The notes beneath the pieces were generated by a model. That model was not told where the DNA came from and did no database searches. It saw only the letters and a list, made by a program, of their open reading frames with translations. A stretch of 64,000 nt of DNA from Candidatus Epulonipiscium viviparus. GTDB taxonomy: Bacteria > Bacillota > Clostridia > Lachnospirales > Cellulosilyticaceae. A program made the position numbers and the translations under genes. This document shows positions 16,104-25,667 of this stretch, one piece after another (the stretch's first letter is position 1; each line of letters opens with the position of its first letter). The DNA is taken from assembly GCF_030708075.1 (NCBI RefSeq), contig NZ_CP117982.1:2137513-2201512 (forward strand), written 5' to 3'.

Positions 16104-17192
16104 ATGAATTTAGGGATTGTGGGGCTTCCGAACGTCGGAAAGAGTACATTATTTAATGCGTTAACAAAAATGGAAGCTGATGCTGCGAATTATCCGTTTT
16201 GTACAATAGAACCAAATACCGGAAGAGTGAATGTGCCGGATAGCAGATTAGATGTATTAAGCGAAATGTATAAAAGCGAGAAAGTTATACCAGCAGTATG
16301 TGAGTTTGTAGATATAGCGGGGTTGATAAAAGGCGCTAGTAAAGGGGAGGGCTTGGGCAATCAATTTTTGTCGCATATAAGAGAAGTTGATGCGATTGTT
16401 CAAGTGGTGCGTTGCTTTGAAGATGAAAATATTATTCATGTGGACAAAACTATCGACCCTGTAAGAGATATAGAAACGATAAATTTAGAATTGATATTGT
16501 CGGATATGGAAGTGCTAGATCGTCGTATTGCAAAGACCAAAAAAGTTGCCAAAGCAGATAAGGCGGCACAAAAGGAAGTTGTATTTCTTGAAAAACTATA
16601 CGCGCATTTAGAAGAAGGTCAGCCTGCAAAAAGTATGGAGACAGAAGATGATGACGAGGCAGCATTGTTAAAAAATCTGGGGCTTATCAGTCAAAAGCCT
16701 ACCTTATATGCAGCAAATGTTGCAGAAGCAGATCTTGTGACAGAAAATGAGTATGTAAAGCAATTACGTGATTTTGCAAAGACTGAAGGATCGGAAGTGT
16801 TTGTGGTTTCAGCTCAAATTGAACAAGAATTATCAGAACTTGATGCCGAAGAAAAAGCAATCTTTTTGGAGGATCTGGGCATTACAGATACTGGGTTTGC
16901 CAAGTTAATCAATGCTAGTTATAAATTACTAGGATTAATAAGTTATTTAACAGCAGGACCAAAAGAAGTTCGTGCATGGACAATTACAAAAGGAACCAAA
17001 GCTCCGGGAGCAGCTGGAAAAATTCATTCAGATTTTGAAAGAGGATTTATACGAGCAGAAGTGGTCAACTTTGATGATCTGGTAGCGTGTGGTTCATATA
17101 ATGGAGCAAAAGAGAAAGGATTAGTAAACGTTGAAGGGAAAGAGTATGTCGTTAAAGATGGCGATATAATTTTGTTTAGATTTAATGTTTAG
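16104..17192 (+). CDS. ychF: Redox-regulated ATPase YchF (Obg family)
   Basis: This 362-residue P-loop protein of the translation-factor class is known to bind ribosomes and to hydrolyse ATP rather than GTP. G1 is GLPNVGKS (residues 7-14). The specificity loop, around YAANVAEAD, departs from NKxD, as is normal for YchF. A coiled coil (about 130-190) and a C-terminal TGS domain ending IILFRFNV follow. AAAGGAATG precedes the start. Full length, nothing unusual. Confidence 0.95.
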   Translation: MNLGIVGLPNVGKSTLFNALTKMEADAANYPFCTIEPNTGRVNVPDSRLDVLSEMYKSEKVIPAVCEFVDIAGLIKGASKGEGLGNQFLSHIREVDAIVQVVRCFEDENIIHVDKTIDPVRDIETINLELILSDMEVLDRRIAKTKKVAKADKAAQKEVVFLEKLYAHLEEGQPAKSMETEDDDEAALLKNLGLISQKPTLYAANVAEADLVTENEYVKQLRDFAKTEGSEVFVVSAQIEQELSELDAEEKAIFLEDLGITDTGFAKLINASYKLLGLISYLTAGPKEVRAWTITKGTKAPGAAGKIHSDFERGFIRAEVVNFDDLVACGSYNGAKEKGLVNVEGKEYVVKDGDIILFRFNV

Positions 17193-17201
17193 AATGTAGA
17201 A

Positions 17202-17993
17202 ATGGATATGAAATTATGTATTTTAGCAAGTGGAAGTAAAGGTAATTGCACATATATAAAGGCGGGGAAAGCTCGTATTTTGGTAGATATTGGTATTAGC
17301 GTAACTCAAGTAATAGCAAAACTTAAGCAAATTGGTGTTGATCCAGTAGATATTACTGCAATCTTTATTACGCACGAGCATGATGATCATATCAAGGGTG
17401 TTGGATTTTTTTCACGAAAGTTTGGCACTCCCATATATGCGACTCAAAAAACTTGGGATGTAATCCTAGCCAAAGAGCTACTGGGCAAAGTAACAAATAT
17501 AAAAATTATAGACGTGGCAGTTCCTGTTCTCATAGCTAATGTTTTGCGAATTAAGGCCTTTAGCATTTCGCATGATACAGTGGATCCTGTAGGGTATGTA
17601 TTTAATACAACAACAAAGAAAATAGGATATTTAACAGACTGCGGAACTATTGATCAAAATATTGTATCAGAATTATCTGATTGTAATGGAATTGTTTTAG
17701 AATTCAATCACGAGCTAAACTTATTGGAAGTTGGAAAATATCCGTATTTTCTAAAGAAGCGCATTGCAAGTAACATAGGGCATCTTTCTAACGATGATGC
17801 TGCCAAATTATTATCAGATGTGTATCACAAAAATTTAAAATGGGCTATCTTGGCTCATATTAGTGAGGAAAATAATGTACCAGAATTAGCATACCTCAGC
17901 GCTAAAAATATATTAAAAGGTAATAATAAAAATTCTGATATTCAACTATATATAGCGCAACAAAAAAAACCTTCGGCCATATTAACTATTTGA
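17202..17993 (+). CDS. MBL-fold metallohydrolase, YycJ/WalJ type
   Basis: This 263-residue metallo-beta-lactamase-fold enzyme opens with the YycJ-like CILASGSKGNCTYI and has the metal motif HEHDDH (residues about 59-64), TDCG and NHE. Homologues are phosphodiesterases or exonuclease-like proteins linked to the WalKR cell-wall regulon in Bacillus; here it is not near walKR. It lies 9 bases after ychF and is probably cotranscribed. The start is uncertain between Met1 and Met3. A terminator overlaps its 3' end. Confidence 0.88.
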   Translation: MDMKLCILASGSKGNCTYIKAGKARILVDIGISVTQVIAKLKQIGVDPVDITAIFITHEHDDHIKGVGFFSRKFGTPIYATQKTWDVILAKELLGKVTNIKIIDVAVPVLIANVLRIKAFSISHDTVDPVGYVFNTTTKKIGYLTDCGTIDQNIVSELSDCNGIVLEFNHELNLLEVGKYPYFLKKRIASNIGHLSNDDAAKLLSDVYHKNLKWAILAHISEENNVPELAYLSAKNILKGNNKNSDIQLYIAQQKKPSAILTI

Positions 17994-18006
17994 TATGGCT
18001 TTTTTA
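17976..18006 (+). terminator. Terminator of the ychF operon
   Basis: GCCATAT (17976-17982) pairs with ATATGGC (17993-17999), followed by six T residues. The stem overlaps the last codons of the metallohydrolase gene. Confidence 0.8.
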
Positions 18007-18084
18007 TTTCTATTAAGAATATACAAAAATTTGTCGACATAATATTTAGTATAGGTAGAAATAATTTTGGAAAGGAATAAGTTC

Positions 18085-19272
18085 ATGAAAATAAAAAAAA
18101 CATGTATGATATTAATCAGTAGTTTGGCCATGTCGACTAATTTTATTTATGCTTATGTGGATGCATCGTTGCCTTCGACCGAGCATATGGCAACATTTCC
18201 ACTGGTTAAGGAAATGCACTATCAAGTTACTAATGTAATGGATTCGCTGCAAGTGTATGAATATAACTCTGCTGGAAATATTGTACGCAAAAGTTTTTAT
18301 ACGGGACCGGATGGACCAGCATTTCCAGAAGATCCCAAACCGAAAAAAGGTGAACCTATTATTGTAGCTCCAACAGAATATTTATCAAATGGCTTGATTG
18401 ATTATCGAAGAAAAGACAAAGTTCAAAACTATACAGAGCAAGCTAGAACAATATATGACTATCAATATAATACAAATGGACTGTCAATAATAGAAACAAA
18501 TTATAGTCTAAATTCAATGAATAATCTTGATGCAGTGGAAACGAAAACATATCAATATGATACAAATGGAAAGCTGTTAAAGTATGAATTGTATGTACAA
18601 AATAGTTTGATTAACTCTAAAATTTATGAATATGACATACTTAAAACGACAACATATGTGTACGACAGCTTGAATGCGGCACCAGAAGCAGTGGTATCAG
18701 ATTACAATCCAAAAGGAAATGTGGTAAAAGAAACTTTTACGACAGCAGATCAAACGGTCGTTCGTATTACTAAGTATGATGAATATGACAATATTACCCA
18801 AATTAGTGATTATTTAGATAGCGAAAAGGGACCTCTTATCAACCGTTCTACCTATGAGTATGATTCACGTGGTGATCAAATCAAAATTAATCGTACACCT
18901 GTAGATCAACCTACTTCATTTGAGATATTTGAATATGATGATAATCACAATTTAATCAGACATAATTTTTATATAAATAATCAATTAGATAAGTATTATC
19001 TATATTCTTACGATATATACGGAAATAAAATTACAGAGAGATATTATATGAATGGAGTTTTACAGCATGTAATCACTAATGCCTATGATTCTGCGCAAAA
19101 TATAGTTAGGCATGAGCAATTTTTTAGCCCAGGGAATCTGAAAAATTTCTTTAGTTTATATACATACGAAGATACAGGAAATGTTCTTTACAAATATGAT
19201 TTTAGAGATAACGGAGTGCAGACAGGATATACTCTTTATAACTATGCATATGGTTCAACTGCTCTAAACTAG
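18085..19272 (+). CDS. Secreted YD-repeat (RHS-like) protein
   Basis: This 395-residue protein has a signal peptide (MKIKKTCMILISSLAMSTNFIYA) and about ten imperfect repeats of the form YeYDxxGNixk spaced 20-35 residues (YEYNSAGNIVRK, YQYDTNGKLLKY, YEYDSRGDQIKI, YSYDIYGNKITE, YTYEDTGNVLYK). Such YD/RHS repeats build an extracellular beta shell or filament. No toxin, protease or core domain follows, and the protein is far shorter than RHS toxins. The ATG at 18085 is chosen for its AAAGGAA site; a TTG at 18067 lies upstream of the signal. Possibly surface attachment; function unknown. Confidence 0.8.
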   Translation: MKIKKTCMILISSLAMSTNFIYAYVDASLPSTEHMATFPLVKEMHYQVTNVMDSLQVYEYNSAGNIVRKSFYTGPDGPAFPEDPKPKKGEPIIVAPTEYLSNGLIDYRRKDKVQNYTEQARTIYDYQYNTNGLSIIETNYSLNSMNNLDAVETKTYQYDTNGKLLKYELYVQNSLINSKIYEYDILKTTTYVYDSLNAAPEAVVSDYNPKGNVVKETFTTADQTVVRITKYDEYDNITQISDYLDSEKGPLINRSTYEYDSRGDQIKINRTPVDQPTSFEIFEYDDNHNLIRHNFYINNQLDKYYLYSYDIYGNKITERYYMNGVLQHVITNAYDSAQNIVRHEQFFSPGNLKNFFSLYTYEDTGNVLYKYDFRDNGVQTGYTLYNYAYGSTALN

Positions 19273-19405
19273 AAGGTTACTGGCAAATCGTCCAAGCCTT
19301 ATATAGATATGCCAGCAATAGTGAGAGGTGGGCTGAAATATAACAGATTGCCAAGTGGTCTTCAAGCCTAATTTGAGAGTTTCTTTATATGTTTGATAAC
19401 TGATT

Positions 19406-19441
19406 CTAAGTGAAGCATCAAAGCTTTGCTTAGTTTTTTTA
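19406..19441 (+). terminator. Terminator downstream of the YD-repeat gene
   Basis: CTAAG…AAGC and GCTT…CTTAG pair (19406-19433) around ATCAAA, with a mismatched TG/TG in the stem, followed by eight T residues. The 130 bases between the gene and this hairpin contain no recognisable gene; CTGGCA/TGCCAG near 19280-19315 can pair. Confidence 0.7.
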
Positions 19442-19473
19442 TTTGCTTAATAATATTAATAATGTTCTGCTGT

Positions 19474-19808
19474 TTAAAAATGAAATCCCATTTCTTTGAT
19501 CTTCTGAATGTCTTCTTCCATTGATATTCCAGCTGTTGTTAGCATATCTCCAGTAATTGTGGCATTTGCTCCGCAGCGAAAAAGTGAGTAACCACTATCA
19601 CTCATAAGCCCTCTGCCACCTGCAAGTCTTAAATATGCTGTTGGTAATATAAATCTAAAAAGAGCCACCGTTTTTCGAAAATCTTCTTCAGTAATTTTAT
19701 CCAGTGTTTCATAAGGTGTTCCTTTGACAGGGTTTAACATATTGATCGGAACACTTTGAACATTCAGCTCTCTAAGAGAGAACGCTAAGTCTATTAGCAA
19801 GTTATTTA
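19474..19808 (-). pseudogene. bioB: Truncated biotin synthase (C-terminal third of BioB)
   Basis: The minus strand encodes about 110 residues that match the end of biotin synthase: IDLAFSLRELNVQSVPINML, LNPVKGTPYE, LPTAYLRLAGGRG, FRCGANATITGDMLTT. The radical-SAM CxxxCxxC half is absent. The homology begins immediately after the stop codon of the prepilin peptidase gene, so a deletion has joined the two. No ribosome binding site or proper start remains, so this should be non-functional. Biotin would have to be made by another copy or imported. Confidence 0.85.
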
Positions 19809-20219
19809 TCTCATAAACATGGCTACCACAATTCCAATTGCAAGATAAGGTCCAAATGCAAATTCCCTTTCTGGATTTCCGGCAATTGATTTTACTGCAT
19901 ACCAAAATAATGCAATATAACAAGCTGTAGAAAAGGCTATCATAATTTTTGATGCACCCAAATACAGCCCAGCACCTGTCATCAATTTTAGATCTCCTCC
20001 ACCCATTGCTTGTTCTTTTGTGAAAACTATGATCAAAAATAGAATACTCGGAATTATCAACATTCCTACAATGTGTTCAACAATATTATTAGCATTCATT
20101 GCTGTATTTATAATTCCCAAACACATTATTGCTGCAGTAAATTTGGGTGGAATTATTTTCGTTGCAGCATCAGATATAGATATGCATATTAAATATACGC
20201 ACATTAAAACTTCTAACAT
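19806..20219 (-). CDS. Short prepilin peptidase-like protein (A24 family)
   Basis: This 137-residue polytopic protein is an aspartic protease of type IV prepilins, TadV/short form without the N-terminal methylase domain. Asp17 (ISDAATKIIP) and Asp76 in GGGDLKLM are the two catalytic residues. GGAGATTT precedes the ATG. The C-terminus EFAFGPYLAIGIVVAMFMR reaches near the usual end of the family, but its final codons touch the bioB remnant, so a few residues may be lost. No pilus or competence pseudopilus gene is in the window. Confidence 0.8.
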   Translation of the reverse strand: MLEVLMCVYLICISISDAATKIIPPKFTAAIMCLGIINTAMNANNIVEHIVGMLIIPSILFLIIVFTKEQAMGGGDLKLMTGAGLYLGASKIMIAFSTACYIALFWYAVKSIAGNPEREFAFGPYLAIGIVVAMFMR

Positions 20220-20253
20220 ATAAATCTCCTAAACTCATTTTCTAATATGGACT

Positions 20254-20282
20254 AAAAAGCCCCCACTTCTATAAGTGAGGGG
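20254..20282 (-). terminator. Terminator of the dprA-yhaM operon
   Basis: On the minus strand CCCTCACTT and AAGTGGGGG form a 9-bp stem (one G-T pair) around ATAG, then C and TTTTT. The yhaM stop codon lies in the hairpin. Confidence 0.85.
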
Positions 20283-21210
20283 AGTAACCAGTATTTCTAA
20301 TATTACGATTTAAAATTTTATTAAATCCTGTGTATTTTGCATCTTTAGCTGCGGTCAAAATTTCTTCAAACATCTTTAGCCTAGAATCTGTATAATCTGC
20401 AAGATGAACAATCATTGCTTCGATTGATTTTGGAACTTCTGGAGATCCATATTGCTGCTCTCCATGATGAGATATTAAGATGTGCAATATAAAATTAGCG
20501 ACATCAGGATTGAATCCATCTAGCTTTGAAATTTCTAAGGCTACTCGATTGGTGCCTAATACAATATGACCTAGCAATTGCCCTGCATCTGTGTATTCAT
20601 TTTCTGGAAATCCAGAGAGTTCGTCTATTTTGCCAATATCATGAAGAAGACAGCCGGTAATTACTAAATCTTTATTTGCATGCTCATACAAATTGCTAAG
20701 GAATACTCCAATTTGAGTCATCGTGATAGAATGTTCTAGTAATCCGCTCAAATATGCATGATGAATTGTTTTTGCTGCAGGCTTGGTGAAGAATTTTTTA
20801 TGAGTCTGTTCGTCTAAAAATATTGTTTCTAATAATCTTTTCATGTCAGCATCTTGAACAATATCAATATATTTATAGAGCTCTTCTTCTAATTTTGCAA
20901 TATCCTTATTAGTATGTGGAATCAGCGCTGCGAGATCATATTCACCTTCTTTAGCAGGTCTGATTTTAAATATGTTTAGTTGAGGCTGATCTAAAAAAAG
21001 TGTAACCTCTCCTTCTACATAAACAACCTGTTCACTTTGGTATGGTTCAATTGCTGTATGAAATGCCCATACTTTGGCATCAATTATACCGCTCTCATCT
21101 TGTAATTTAAGAGAATGGTAGTCTTTACCATTTTTATTTTTAAGAATTTGCTTATTTTTGGTTATAAAATAACCTTTCACATGTGTTTGTGGAACAAAAT
21201 CTGAAATCAT
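20269..21210 (-). CDS. yhaM: 3'-5' exoribonuclease YhaM
   Basis: This 313-residue protein (B. subtilis YhaM is of similar size) has an N-terminal OB fold (about 10-90: HVKGYFITKNKQ, VVYVEGEV) and an HD phosphohydrolase domain (HHAYLSGLLEHS, CLLHDIGKIDEL, ISHHGEQQYG). It trims RNA and single-stranded DNA from the 3' end. The start at 21210 places GGAGGG 5 bases upstream; a GTG at 21228 would put that site inside the gene. It is last in the operon, 34 bases after pgsA. Confidence 0.93.
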   Translation of the reverse strand: MISDFVPQTHVKGYFITKNKQILKNKNGKDYHSLKLQDESGIIDAKVWAFHTAIEPYQSEQVVYVEGEVTLFLDQPQLNIFKIRPAKEGEYDLAALIPHTNKDIAKLEEELYKYIDIVQDADMKRLLETIFLDEQTHKKFFTKPAAKTIHHAYLSGLLEHSITMTQIGVFLSNLYEHANKDLVITGCLLHDIGKIDELSGFPENEYTDAGQLLGHIVLGTNRVALEISKLDGFNPDVANFILHILISHHGEQQYGSPEVPKSIEAMIVHLADYTDSRLKMFEEILTAAKDAKYTGFNKILNRNIRNTGYSPHL

Positions 21211-21244
21211 ATCTCCCTCCTTTGCCACATTAAAGTAGCAAAAC

Positions 21245-21805
21245 TTATTTTTCGTTAAATACTTCCTTATTATCCACCAAATATTTTACGCCAGAAACAA
21301 TGGTAAGAACCAATGAACAATAAGCTAATATCGTCGCAGTTGTACTCATAAAATCGTTTGTATACGGACATAAATAAAATATAATCATGATCATTTGTAC
21401 AACAGTTTTAATTTTTCCGAGCATATTGGCACTGACAATGATATTTTGCCCAGCTGCTATTAGTCGAACCCCAGAAACCATAAATTCTCTTAATAAAATC
21501 AGCACGACTATCCAAGCTGGTAAGACGCCATTGGGGACAGATTTCCCCATATCAATAAGAGCAATCATAGCAGTACAGACCAGCATCTTGTCTGCAAGTG
21601 GATCCATAAATTTTCCTAAATTTGTAACTAAATTTAATTTTCGAGCCAAATATCCATCAAGAAAATCAGTAAAGCTAGCTATAATAAATATAATTAAAGA
21701 AATCCATAAAGTGGTGATAAAGTTAAAAAAGGGAATCCATATTACTGTCATAAATACAAATACTAAAATAATTCTAAGTGTTGTAAGCTTATTCGCAATA
21801 TTCAT
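21245..21805 (-). CDS. pgsA: CDP-diacylglycerol--glycerol-3-phosphate 3-phosphatidyltransferase
   Basis: This 186-residue membrane enzyme makes phosphatidylglycerol phosphate, the precursor of phosphatidylglycerol and so of the lipid donor for Lgt. The CDP-alcohol phosphotransferase motif is intact: DFLDGYLARK (residues about 47-56) followed by GKFMDPLADK. About five membrane helices. It overlaps the end of rimO by 17 bases, so translation is coupled; the rimO-pgsA neighbourhood is common in Clostridia. Confidence 0.95.
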   Translation of the reverse strand: MNIANKLTTLRIILVFVFMTVIWIPFFNFITTLWISLIIFIIASFTDFLDGYLARKLNLVTNLGKFMDPLADKMLVCTAMIALIDMGKSVPNGVLPAWIVVLILLREFMVSGVRLIAAGQNIIVSANMLGKIKTVVQMIMIIFYLCPYTNDFMSTTATILAYCSLVLTIVSGVKYLVDNKEVFNEK

Positions 21806-23129
21806 AGACTACTTCTCCAATCAAATCATACTCATCAGCTTGAGTAATTTTCACAGAAATAAAATCTCCACACATCAAATCGCCTTCATATTCTACAAAA
21901 ACTTTTGAATCTACCACAGGTGCATCGCCATAAGTTCTGCCAATATAAACATCCTCCTTTTCTAGTTTGCCTTCTATTAAAACTCTAAAAATTTTGCCAA
22001 CTTTTGTAGCACAAATTTGTTTAGAAATTTCTTGCTGGATTTTCATAATTGTGTTTTTACGCGATTCTTTGATATGCTCATCAATTTGATTTGCAAGTTT
22101 AGCAGCAGGGGTGCCTTCTTCTTGAGAATACGTAAAAACTCCAAGACGATCCAGTTTAGTTTCTTTTACAAAGTCAATTAAATTATTGAAATCTTCTTCT
22201 GTTTCTCCAGGAAATCCGACTATCAAAGTAGATCGAATCATTATATTCGGGATATTATCACGTAATTTTTGGATCAATTGTTTTAAAAATGCGTTGCTAC
22301 TTTTTCTGTTCATTCGTTTTAAAATCTGATCCGAAGAGTGTTGAATAGGAATATCCAAATACTTACAAACTTTGGAATTTACCTTAATTTCCTCGATCAA
22401 TTCATCTGTAATATTTTCGGGATAACAATACAATATTCTAATCCATTCGATACCATCTATATCAGAAAGTTCTTGCAGTAAATTTGTGAGCGTATATCCT
22501 TTATCGATTCCATACATTGTAGTATTTTGTGCTACCAAAATAATTTCACTTACTCCATCTTCTGCTAGTTGCATAACCTCTTCAACAATCTTTTCTTTTG
22601 GACGGCTTCTATATTGACCACGAAGAGATGGGATTATACAATAGGTACAATGACTGTTGCATCCTTCGGCAATTTTTATATATGCAAAATAACCTCCAGT
22701 GGTTAATACTCTTGGCATATTCTCCAAATGTGGTCGATTGACATCTTCGAAGTGTTGCTTTACTTCATTTTGGTCTAGTACATTTCTTGCGATGTGAACA
22801 ATTTTATCATAAGAAGTAGTGCCGACCACAGCATCCACTTCTGGCATCTCTTCTAACAATTCGGTTTTATACCTTTCTGCCATACATCCTGTTACAATTA
22901 ATGCCTTGCAATTTCCTGTTTTTTTATATTGTGCAACTTCTAATATACTATCAATACTTTCTTGTTTTGCATCATCTATAAAACAGCAAGTATTAACGAT
23001 AATAACTTCAGCTTTATCCTCTTCGCTTATTAATACAAAACCTCCTTCGTTTAAAAGGCCTAACATATGTTCGCTATCTACTAAATTTTTATCACATCCC
23101 AGTGATAAAAATGTAACTGTATTTGCCAC
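21789..23129 (-). CDS. rimO: Ribosomal protein S12 methylthiotransferase RimO
   Basis: This 446-residue radical-SAM enzyme adds a methylthio group to the conserved Asp of ribosomal protein S12. The N-terminal domain has three cluster cysteines (SLGCDKN, NTCCFID, VTGCMAE). The radical-SAM motif is CNSHCTYC (about 158-165) and a C-terminal TRAM domain ends the protein. The motif LGCDKNLVDSE separates RimO from MiaB. It begins 21 bases after folD. Confidence 0.95.
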   Translation of the reverse strand: MANTVTFLSLGCDKNLVDSEHMLGLLNEGGFVLISEEDKAEVIIVNTCCFIDDAKQESIDSILEVAQYKKTGNCKALIVTGCMAERYKTELLEEMPEVDAVVGTTSYDKIVHIARNVLDQNEVKQHFEDVNRPHLENMPRVLTTGGYFAYIKIAEGCNSHCTYCIIPSLRGQYRSRPKEKIVEEVMQLAEDGVSEIILVAQNTTMYGIDKGYTLTNLLQELSDIDGIEWIRILYCYPENITDELIEEIKVNSKVCKYLDIPIQHSSDQILKRMNRKSSNAFLKQLIQKLRDNIPNIMIRSTLIVGFPGETEEDFNNLIDFVKETKLDRLGVFTYSQEEGTPAAKLANQIDEHIKESRKNTIMKIQQEISKQICATKVGKIFRVLIEGKLEKEDVYIGRTYGDAPVVDSKVFVEYEGDLMCGDFISVKITQADEYDLIGEVVYEYCE

Positions 23130-23150
23130 CTAACAACTTCCTTTCCATAT

Positions 23151-23999
23151 TTAAACATGTAATTGTGCAGCTCGTACACAATTTTTAAGCAACATAGCAA
23201 TGGTCATAGGTCCAACCCCACCAGGTACTGGAGTAATATACTCTGCAATACCCAAGCAAGAATCGAAATCAACATCCCCGCATAATTTACCATTTTCGTC
23301 ATGGGTTATTCCTACATCTATTACGACAGCTTTAGGTTTAATCATTGCTCCAGTAATAAATTTTGCTTTGCCTACAGCTGAAATCAGTATATCGGCTGTT
23401 TTTATTTCATTCGCTAAGTTAACAGTTTTTGAATGGCAGATACAAACTGTCGCATCTTCGTTTAAAAGCATTAATGCTAAAGGTTTTCCTACAATATTAC
23501 TGCGTCCTATAATAACACATTTTTTGCCGGCTATTTCAATATTTTCATGTTTTAAAAGCGCCATAATTCCCAATGGAGTACAACTTTCAAAGGAAGAACC
23601 GCCTGCAATGAGACCAGCTAAATTCTCTTTTGAAAAGCCATCAACATCTTTAGAAGGAGATATAGCAGCTATAATAGTCGATTGATCCATATGTTTAGGA
23701 AGTGGCAATTGAACCAATATTCCATCCACAGAATGAGAATCATTTAATACCTCAATTAATTCTAGTACATTATTTGTTGTACTACTTTCATCTAATGTGT
23801 AGATTTGAGATTTTATTCCAACATAATCGCAGGCTTTTTGCTTGTTCTTGATATATATTTGGGCAGACGAATTTGTTTGAACAGTAATAACAGATAACCC
23901 TACAGTTTCAGGAGCCATTGCTTCAACAGCATCTTTAACTTCTTGTTTGATAATAGAAGCGATTTTTGTACCATCTATTTTTTTAGTTTCTATATTCAT
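23151..23999 (-). CDS. folD: Bifunctional methylene-THF dehydrogenase/methenyl-THF cyclohydrolase
   Basis: This 282-residue enzyme interconverts methylene-, methenyl- and formyl-tetrahydrofolate with NADP. Tyr49 and Lys53 (IYIKNKQK) match the catalytic pair. VDGILVQLPLP, GRSNIVGKPLA and TPVPGGVGPMT are family signatures. Its ATG directly abuts the fhs stop (TAA then ATG in transcription order), tying it to formyl-THF synthesis in one folate C1 module. Confidence 0.96.
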   Translation of the reverse strand: MNIETKKIDGTKIASIIKQEVKDAVEAMAPETVGLSVITVQTNSSAQIYIKNKQKACDYVGIKSQIYTLDESSTTNNVLELIEVLNDSHSVDGILVQLPLPKHMDQSTIIAAISPSKDVDGFSKENLAGLIAGGSSFESCTPLGIMALLKHENIEIAGKKCVIIGRSNIVGKPLALMLLNEDATVCICHSKTVNLANEIKTADILISAVGKAKFITGAMIKPKAVVIDVGITHDENGKLCGDVDFDSCLGIAEYITPVPGGVGPMTIAMLLKNCVRAAQLHV

Positions 24000-25664
24000 T
24001 TAAAATAACCCCGTTACTACACCATTTTTATCAATATCGATTTTTTCAGCAGATGGAATTTTTGGTAATCCAGGCATTGTCATTACGTTACCTGTAAGTG
24101 CAACAACAAATCCTGCTCCTGCAGATAAACGAATCTCTTTTACTGTAGTTATAAATTCTGTTGGCGCTCCCAAAGATTTTGCATTATCTGAAAAGGAATA
24201 CTGATTTTTTGCTATACACACTGGTAAATGGGAAAAGCCTAATTCCTCAATCTTCGCAATCTCTTTTTTGGCAGAAGAATCTATTTTGATTGCTGATGCC
24301 CCATATATGTTCGTTGCTATTTTGGTGATTTTATCGATAATAGATGTTGAATCATCATATAAAAATCTAAAATCTGCTGGTTCGTTTTCTAATACATCAA
24401 CAACTGCGTTGGCAAGATCCAACCCGCCTTCTCCACCAAGTTCCCATACTTTAGAAACGCAAAATTTAGTATTTAGCATTTTACAAATTTCTTCTACTGC
24501 GTCTATTTCTGCGGCAGTATCAGTTACAAATGCATTCAATGTTACAATCACAGGAACTCCAAATTGTTTAAGGTTGTGAATATGACGCTTTAGGTTTTCG
24601 CTACCCTTGTGAAGAGCATTTAAATTTTCTGTGGTTAAATCTTTTTTGACTCCGCCATTATATTTTAGTGCTCTAATTGTAGTTACTAATACAACGGCAT
24701 CAGGGGCAATATTTGCTTGACGACATTTAATGTCCATAAATTTTTCGGCACCTAAATCTGCCCCAAATCCAGCTTCTGTTACAGTTATATCACAAAGCTT
24801 CATTGCTAAAGTTGTGGCTCTTATGCTATTACATCCATGTGCAATATTTGCAAAAGGTCCGCCATGCATTAAAACTGGAGTATTTTCCAAAGTTTGAACA
24901 AGATTAGGATTTATTGCATCTTTGAGAAGAGTTGCCATTGCTCCTTGGGCCTTTAAATTTTTTGCATAAATTGGCTTTTTATCGTAGGTGTATCCTATCA
25001 TTATATTACCAAGTTTGGTTTTCAAATCTTCCAAATCATTTGCTAAGCATAAAATAGCCATCACTTCAGAAGCAACGGTGATCATAAATCCGTCTTGCCT
25101 AATGACTCCGTTTGCCTGCGAATTTAGACCTACTATTATTTCACGTAAAACCCTATCGTTTAAATCAACACACCTCTTAAAAGTGATGGTTGCAGGATCG
25201 ATTCCTAGCTCATTGCCTTGGTGAATATGATTATCAATCATGGCACATAACAGGTTATTACATGCTCCTACTGCGTGTATGTCACCGGTAAAATGTAGAT
25301 TTATATCTTCCATAGGTACGACCTGAGAGTATCCACCACCTGCAGCTCCACCTTTAATTCCAAAACAAGGTCCAAGTGATGGTTCTCTCAAAGCGATTAT
25401 AGCATTTTTGCCTAATTTACTCAGTGCTTGACCTAACCCGACTGTAATTGTAGTTTTGCCTTCCCCAGCTGGAGTTGGATTTGTGGCTGTTACTAAAATA
25501 AGTTTGCCATTTTGATTATCTTTTACTTTATTATAGATACTGTTTGCAATTTTTGCTTTATACTTTCCATATTGTTCAATATCTTCTGCTGCAATACCGA
25601 TTTTTGCTGCGATATCTGTAATAGGTAGCATAGTTGCTGCTTGTGCGATATCTAAATCACTCAT
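24000..25664 (-). CDS. fhs: Formate--tetrahydrofolate ligase
   Basis: This 554-residue ATP-dependent enzyme activates formate to 10-formyl-THF. TPAGEGKTT (residues 64-72) is the nucleotide loop; [20 protein letters not shown] and NIAHGCNS are signatures. With folD it supplies the methyl branch used by acetogens and the C1 pool used by purine-fermenting and fermentative Clostridia; no CODH/ACS genes are seen, so acetogenesis cannot be inferred. Its ribosome binding site GGAGAG lies within the last codons of mnmH. Confidence 0.96.
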   Translation of the reverse strand: MSDLDIAQAATMLPITDIAAKIGIAAEDIEQYGKYKAKIANSIYNKVKDNQNGKLILVTATNPTPAGEGKTTITVGLGQALSKLGKNAIIALREPSLGPCFGIKGGAAGGGYSQVVPMEDINLHFTGDIHAVGACNNLLCAMIDNHIHQGNELGIDPATITFKRCVDLNDRVLREIIVGLNSQANGVIRQDGFMITVASEVMAILCLANDLEDLKTKLGNIMIGYTYDKKPIYAKNLKAQGAMATLLKDAINPNLVQTLENTPVLMHGGPFANIAHGCNSIRATTLAMKLCDITVTEAGFGADLGAEKFMDIKCRQANIAPDAVVLVTTIRALKYNGGVKKDLTTENLNALHKGSENLKRHIHNLKQFGVPVIVTLNAFVTDTAAEIDAVEEICKMLNTKFCVSKVWELGGEGGLDLANAVVDVLENEPADFRFLYDDSTSIIDKITKIATNIYGASAIKIDSSAKKEIAKIEELGFSHLPVCIAKNQYSFSDNAKSLGAPTEFITTVKEIRLSAGAGFVVALTGNVMTMPGLPKIPSAEKIDIDKNGVVTGLF

Positions 25665-25667
25665 TGT

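Noticed and set aside
24000-25664. Evidence for an acetogen from fhs and folD
   Set aside because: Both enzymes are widespread in non-acetogenic Clostridia, and no CODH/ACS, methyltransferase or formate dehydrogenase gene is visible.
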